A DNA stretch of 8,846 nt from Pseudomonadota bacterium (GTDB taxonomy: Bacteria > Pseudomonadota > Gammaproteobacteria > Steroidobacterales > Steroidobacteraceae). The notes under the pieces are model-generated. The model worked only from the letters and a program-made list of their open reading frames with translations. It was not told the DNA's origin and did no database searches. Position 1 is the first letter of the stretch; the number at the start of each line of letters is the position of its first letter. The stretch lies in NCBI GenBank assembly GCA_021817875.1, contig JAKAFQ010000142.1:1-8846 (forward strand). The letters run 5' to 3'. Made by a program: the position numbers and the translations under genes. Positions 7,201-8,846 of the stretch are shown here, piece after piece.

Positions 7201-7666
7201 GGACGATCCCCGCCTCGCGATCTGGTTCGCCGCTTTCCGTGAGCAGCTCTCCGATGACGTCACGTTGCATCTCGCGCAGGGCGCCCTCGATGCCTCAGGG
7301 ACGCTCACCCTCGATGAGTGCCTTGACATCAAGCTGCCCGCCGACTATGCACCGGTGCGCCTGCTCGAGATCAGCTGTCATACCCGCGAGGGTCGACCGG
7401 CGCCGGCCTACCCGCACTGGTTCGACATCGTGCCGGCCGCGATCGATACCGATGAGTGTCTACCGGAGGGTGTGTCCTACTCGAGCGACCTCGAACGCAC
7501 TACCTCGCCCGAGGTTGCGCGCGATCGCCTGGCCGAAAGGGTGGCGGCGACGATCAAAGAGGGCGCGAGGCTCGTGCGCGAGGAGGATCTGCCGGATGCC
7601 CCCGCTCCGCCCCCGGGCGTCGAGCGCTGGTATCTGGTGCCGAAGCCCCCGGGGACGAATGTATGA
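4211..7666 (+). CDS. Large 1151-aa protein of unknown function with acidic linker and coiled coil
   Basis: Residues 1-110 appear to be a globular beta-rich domain (PGRYWRARCAIPEQGIEAGE, then VKETWFRYDEHRFRVPDF). Residues 111-152 are helical. Residues 159-172 are a run of Asp/Glu, followed by a Pro/Ala linker (173-195). Residues 215-290 look like a coiled coil. A conserved-looking core runs from about 300 to 540 (LALWVDVGADFDF, KVFLLVRNGANIHRVFSPVE, KRFLLLICGLDHRLKLFG). The rest is a mixed, partly helical C-terminal half. I see no Walker A, helicase, protease, signal peptide or transmembrane motif, and cannot name a domain; it resembles orphan proteins of proteobacterial phages and islands. 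The start ATG at 4211 overlaps the NDT-like stop (ATGA) and has no ribosome-binding site, implying coupled translation. Strong third-position GC throughout shows the frame is real; long antisense ORFs over it are shadows. Confidence 0.85.
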   Translation: MSPKHVAVAPPAEPARIERFQSLQPGRYWRARCAIPEQGIEAGEVLLLQSLRFADDRPHTVILRPHPSKIGTQTHLEIPQSDGSVKETWFRYDEHRFRVPDFLDKFEFEPDHERVRAAEVAEIQGHISELQNELVAGQHDPARLAGYIEEGLREQSTPPDDEDEEAAEDEDVPTPRSSPPAPAAVTPAAGALVTQASQTSDLVSVSRGSLKGALESGVSPERIQALRQVAQREHRIATLKAKWIKEKTGEIAETLSELTPFFEEQAAAALAQTEDVRNYVDKLMQGIASLDLYVGKGVEVDTIAEGAPAREDIPLTIVQRKLVMCEELALWVDVGADFDFSREGHFFEALRENESLVRQIFPTERCVLVMATTRYDIDYGDKWDNAVRNRENKKVFLLVRNGANIHRVFSPVESHLGAARLFPAVDEQDRVFRGIDGREIKFEDLAYTDKLAVHEAHALHYKRFLLLICGLDHRLKLFGTFYPGPASFEFVSLEFQAAHLNFLCDEGRSVLAEDRQPLRQWIAEKNGYLRSGSRVLCSWHGLMNPTTAPGACFRDSSGRGFERRYTPGRSIDLAIAYREGESICVDTEVSGYSYTSHKDRRFNCRVDLTAFRDDYSYDDILTHLCLDAVRPEEIAGYLHSREARRDHVYYIRFFKHALAHLEAERAQEAPARAALLEALTTANLASGKEALDLIDQAVIAWRAVNGGKALPGPESQGGAAWRALLDQMFVLARSGNRLLEETESLAAALGLTPLRLVLSGRAKPVLYAAPRESERDDRLEPHAWVHRLTLERGKRVFTVKSDRWASLPTVAAGETTLKEWPGAADWVEHPSAFRSLAHKRECLERVEGFAEQLAPLAAPLSPERYRALLETWRTLRREATRHSRLVHNPWLVIPFGVLRKHGRQTHGVRYLCVGTSAPHALLYRLAPSEIEATALREEFIGEYADRGRARERFMRDVADHRTFSLLELSLAHYAHVRNGFFGAHKGYGFPSIEGRPQDDPRLAIWFAAFREQLSDDVTLHLAQGALDASGTLTLDECLDIKLPADYAPVRLLEISCHTREGRPAPAYPHWFDIVPAAIDTDECLPEGVSYSSDLERTTSPEVARDRLAERVAATIKEGARLVREEDLPDAPAPPPGVERWYLVPKPPGTNV

Positions 7667-7853
7667 AGCCCCTCGCGCCGAGCGCGAGGGCCTCGAGCTC
7701 TATCCGGCCGAAGCGCGCCTGGTCGACACCGCGAACCAATACCACCTGTGGGTGATGCCGCCGGGAGTGCGACTCGAGATCGGCTGGGACCGCCGATCGG
7801 TCCTCGACCACGACGAGATCCCGATTCCCGGCGCGGTGCAACGCCCCTTATGA
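7659..7853 (+). CDS. 64-aa hypothetical protein, last gene of the NDT/giant-protein operon
   Basis: The small soluble protein starts MYEAPRAERE and contains LVDTANQYHLWVMPPGVRLE followed by IGWDRRSVLDHDEIPIPG; no cysteines, signal or membrane segment. Its ATG at 7659 overlaps the end of the 1151-aa gene by 8 bp, with GGGGA 3 bp upstream, so it is very likely translated with it. Codon use matches its neighbour (CTC, GAG and third-position GC), arguing that it is a true gene and not a chance ORF; the same frame is open far upstream, but that part is a shadow. I recognise no family. Small partners co-encoded at the end of such operons can be antitoxin-like, inhibitor or chaperone proteins, but nothing in the sequence selects among these. 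Confidence 0.65.
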   Translation: MYEAPRAEREGLELYPAEARLVDTANQYHLWVMPPGVRLEIGWDRRSVLDHDEIPIPGAVQRPL

Positions 7854-7869
7854 TGTGACAGATGTCACG
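7854..7869. promoter_or_regulatory. CRP/Vfr-like palindrome
   Basis: TGTGA-N6-TCACG (7854-7869) matches the CRP-family half-site spacing TGTGA-N6-TCACA with one mismatch. At its core is a perfect 6-bp-arm palindrome GTGACA-ga-TGTCAC (7855-7868). It starts 1 bp after the stop of the 64-aa gene and lies about 130 bp upstream of the lipoprotein ATG at 7998, a usable activator position if the promoter is around 7940-7970. The assignment rests on motif match only. Confidence 0.45.
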
Positions 7870-7893
7870 TTGAACGCAAGAGTTGTGCAGTGC

Positions 7894-7911
7894 GCTCAGG
7901 TTGATCTGAGC
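7894..7911. promoter_or_regulatory. Inverted repeat upstream of the second lipoprotein
   Basis: GCTCAG (7894-7899) and CTGAGC (7906-7911) can pair around a 6-nt loop. No T-tract follows, so it is a poor terminator; it could be an operator or a stabilising hairpin at the end of the upstream operon's mRNA. Confidence 0.35.
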
Positions 7912-7939
7912 CGCGCCGATACCTTTGCAATGCCGAGAG

Positions 7940-7969
7940 TTGCGCGGCCTTGTTTGGAATGAGTCTAAG
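7940..7969 (+). promoter_or_regulatory. Weak sigma-70-like promoter candidate
   Basis: TTGCGC (7940-7945) and TCTAAG (7964-7969) are separated by 18 bp and match the consensus at three and four of six positions. It would start transcription about 20 bp before the lipoprotein ATG. The weak match fits a need for an activator such as the CRP-like site upstream, but chance is a real alternative. Confidence 0.22.
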
Positions 7970-7997
7970 CGCGCCGTCGACATCACAACAGGAAAGA

Positions 7998-8510
7998 ATG
8001 AACATGCGACACAAACTCTACCCTCTGGTGCTCCTGTCCTTCGCCGCCCTGGCCGGCTGCACGATCGTCGATAAAACGATGACCCTGAATGGAGCGCCGC
8101 CGCAGCCGACAGCGAAAGTGGTGACGGTCTACCTCAGCGACTTCGCTCCGGACCTGAATGCTCCGCTCGTGCATTTCTGGGATGTGTCGATTACGAGCGT
8201 TGATGGGCGGCCCGTCGGGCCGAAGGACGAGGATGTCCAGCTCGGGGTAGGCCCCCATCGGTTCACGTATACCTGCCTGGCGAGGGTCGCCTACTCACAG
8301 GTCTTCGAAAACCACGGCAAGGGGACCGTGACCTACCGCTTCACCCGGCAGGATCTGGGTAGGTCGTACTTCCCGGTCGGCGCCGATCACGTAGGGCTCG
8401 TAGAGTGGAACGTTCCCGGCCGAGGCACGTTGGCGGACGGTCAATGCAGCCTCACGAGGCTCACGACCGTGAACCCTGAGACCGCCAACGAGCTGGGCCA
8501 CACGTACTGA
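7998..8510 (+). CDS. Lipoprotein, 170 aa, unknown function
   Basis: The N-terminus has a basic start (MNMRHKLYP), a hydrophobic core (LVLLSFAALAGC) and a textbook lipobox L-A-G-C with the lipidated cysteine at residue 21, so it is exported and membrane-anchored. The mature part is strand-rich: VHFWDVSITSVDGRPVGP at about 56-73, then VQLGVGPHRFTYTC, then TVTYRFTRQDLGRSYFP. This is the layout of small lipoproteins with a PEGA-like beta domain (VDG, PHRF and a late Tyr-rich strand). It has three Cys after cleavage counting C21. AGGA at 7990-7993 is 4 bp before the ATG at 7998; a second ATG at 8004 is possible but its spacing is worse. It has no CTCGAG sites and a different flavour from the preceding operon. 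It is likely a separate transcription unit ending convergently with the minus-strand gene. Confidence 0.8.
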   Translation: MNMRHKLYPLVLLSFAALAGCTIVDKTMTLNGAPPQPTAKVVTVYLSDFAPDLNAPLVHFWDVSITSVDGRPVGPKDEDVQLGVGPHRFTYTCLARVAYSQVFENHGKGTVTYRFTRQDLGRSYFPVGADHVGLVEWNVPGRGTLADGQCSLTRLTTVNPETANELGHTY

Positions 8511-8517
8511 GGGTGCT

Positions 8518-8529
8518 CGGCGGCCGCCG
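8518..8529. other. 12-bp perfect palindrome between convergent genes
   Basis: CGGCGGCCGCCG sits in the 23-bp gap between the convergent lipoprotein and minus-strand genes. It has no loop and no T-tract, so it is at best a weak bidirectional terminator element. It contains the 8-bp NotI recognition sequence. Confidence 0.4.
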
Positions 8530-8533
8530 CGGC

Positions 8534-8846
8534 TCAGTTGAGTTTGCGTGTCAGCCCGCCCGGCACACCCCCGCCGCCTGCCTGGTGGCGGCTGAAGTGC
8601 GCATCGAGTGCGCCCGGATGCCGATCGACGGCGAGCACCCGGTACCCGAAGCGCAGCGTGAACTTCGTCTCGGTGAGCCGGTAGGCCCATGCGCACGGCG
8701 CCACGAACGCATCGTCCGCCCCGTCCCGATGCAGAAACGGGATCATCTTCCCGTACGCCGAGGCCCGGGCCATCGCGCCATCTGCGAGCTCGCGCACGAG
8801 CGCCGGCCCCGCCTTGACGTGAAAGGCGCCCGTGACGGTTTCGATG
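8534..8846 (-). CDS. 3' end of an unidentified gene, runs off the right edge
   Basis: The minus frame is open from the right edge to a TGA at 8534-8536, giving 103 visible residues from IETVTGAFHVKAGPAL to GGGGVPGGLTRKLN. The visible part has an alanine-rich helix (ALVRELADGAMARA), then mixed strand segments (TKFTLRFGYRVLAVDRHPG), and a Gly-rich tail. I recognise no family. A GTG at 8795-8797 could start an 87-aa protein, but the frame stays open and similar in composition beyond it, and no good ribosome-binding site is close, so a 5'-truncated longer gene is more likely. It converges on the lipoprotein gene with only 23 bp between stops. Confidence 0.5.
   Translation of the reverse strand, partial: IETVTGAFHVKAGPALVRELADGAMARASAYGKMIPFLHRDGADDAFVAPCAWAYRLTETKFTLRFGYRVLAVDRHPGALDAHFSRHQAGGGGVPGGLTRKLN

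Noticed and set aside
5996..7270. 424-aa antisense ORF over the giant gene
   Set aside because: The plus frame has consistent third-position GC and overlaps fitting an operon; this minus frame is a GC-rich shadow without a ribosome-binding site or recognisable motif.
6927..7658. Long upstream extension of the 64-aa gene
   Set aside because: This part is a Ser/Arg-rich out-of-frame shadow of the giant gene; only the segment from 7659 has natural composition.

Overview
The window is GC-rich bacterial DNA. Two predicted lipoproteins with good lipoboxes mark it as Gram-negative, and a small FtsK-gamma-like protein suggests a proteobacterium or one of its phages or islands. Leucine is often CTC and glutamate usually GAG. 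There is no rRNA, tRNA, CRISPR array, transposase or integrase. The content (small orphan proteins, a phage-type PAPS-reductase-like protein, a nucleoside-2-deoxyribosyltransferase-like protein and a very large orphan) reads as accessory DNA: prophage or genomic-island cargo. I cannot name the species.

Layout. (1) 1-580, minus strand: three tiny tightly packed genes, namely a 68-aa soluble protein, a 44-aa single-span membrane protein and a 51-aa FtsK-gamma-type winged-helix protein whose recognition helix is interrupted by a probable frameshift. (2) 743-1108, plus: a 121-aa lipoprotein with a TTG start, divergent from block 1. (3) 1283-3532, plus: a probable operon of a 120-aa four-helix membrane protein, a 263-aa protein with a CCHC zinc-knuckle-like motif, and a 362-aa PP-loop PAPS-reductase-like protein; the last two are joined by a GTGA start/stop overlap. 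(4) 3533-3677: an intergenic region with an 8-bp-arm inverted repeat around an AT-rich core, likely the promoter/operator of the next unit. (5) 3678-7853, plus: a three-gene translationally coupled unit of an NDT-like protein (178 aa), an 1151-aa protein of unknown function and a 64-aa protein. (6) 7854-7997: a regulatory-looking gap with a CRP-like palindrome and a second hairpin. (7) 7998-8510, plus: a second lipoprotein (170 aa). (8) 8534 to the right edge, minus: the 3' end of an unknown gene.

The best candidate for an undescribed system is block 5, possibly acting with block 3. A PP-loop sulfur/adenylation-type enzyme, a zinc-knuckle-like partner, a nucleotide-binding NDT-fold protein and a giant orphan without a visible Walker A motif are co-oriented in two compact operons. 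That they work together is inference from gene order only. Nucleotide or nucleic-acid chemistry is the common theme of the recognisable members.
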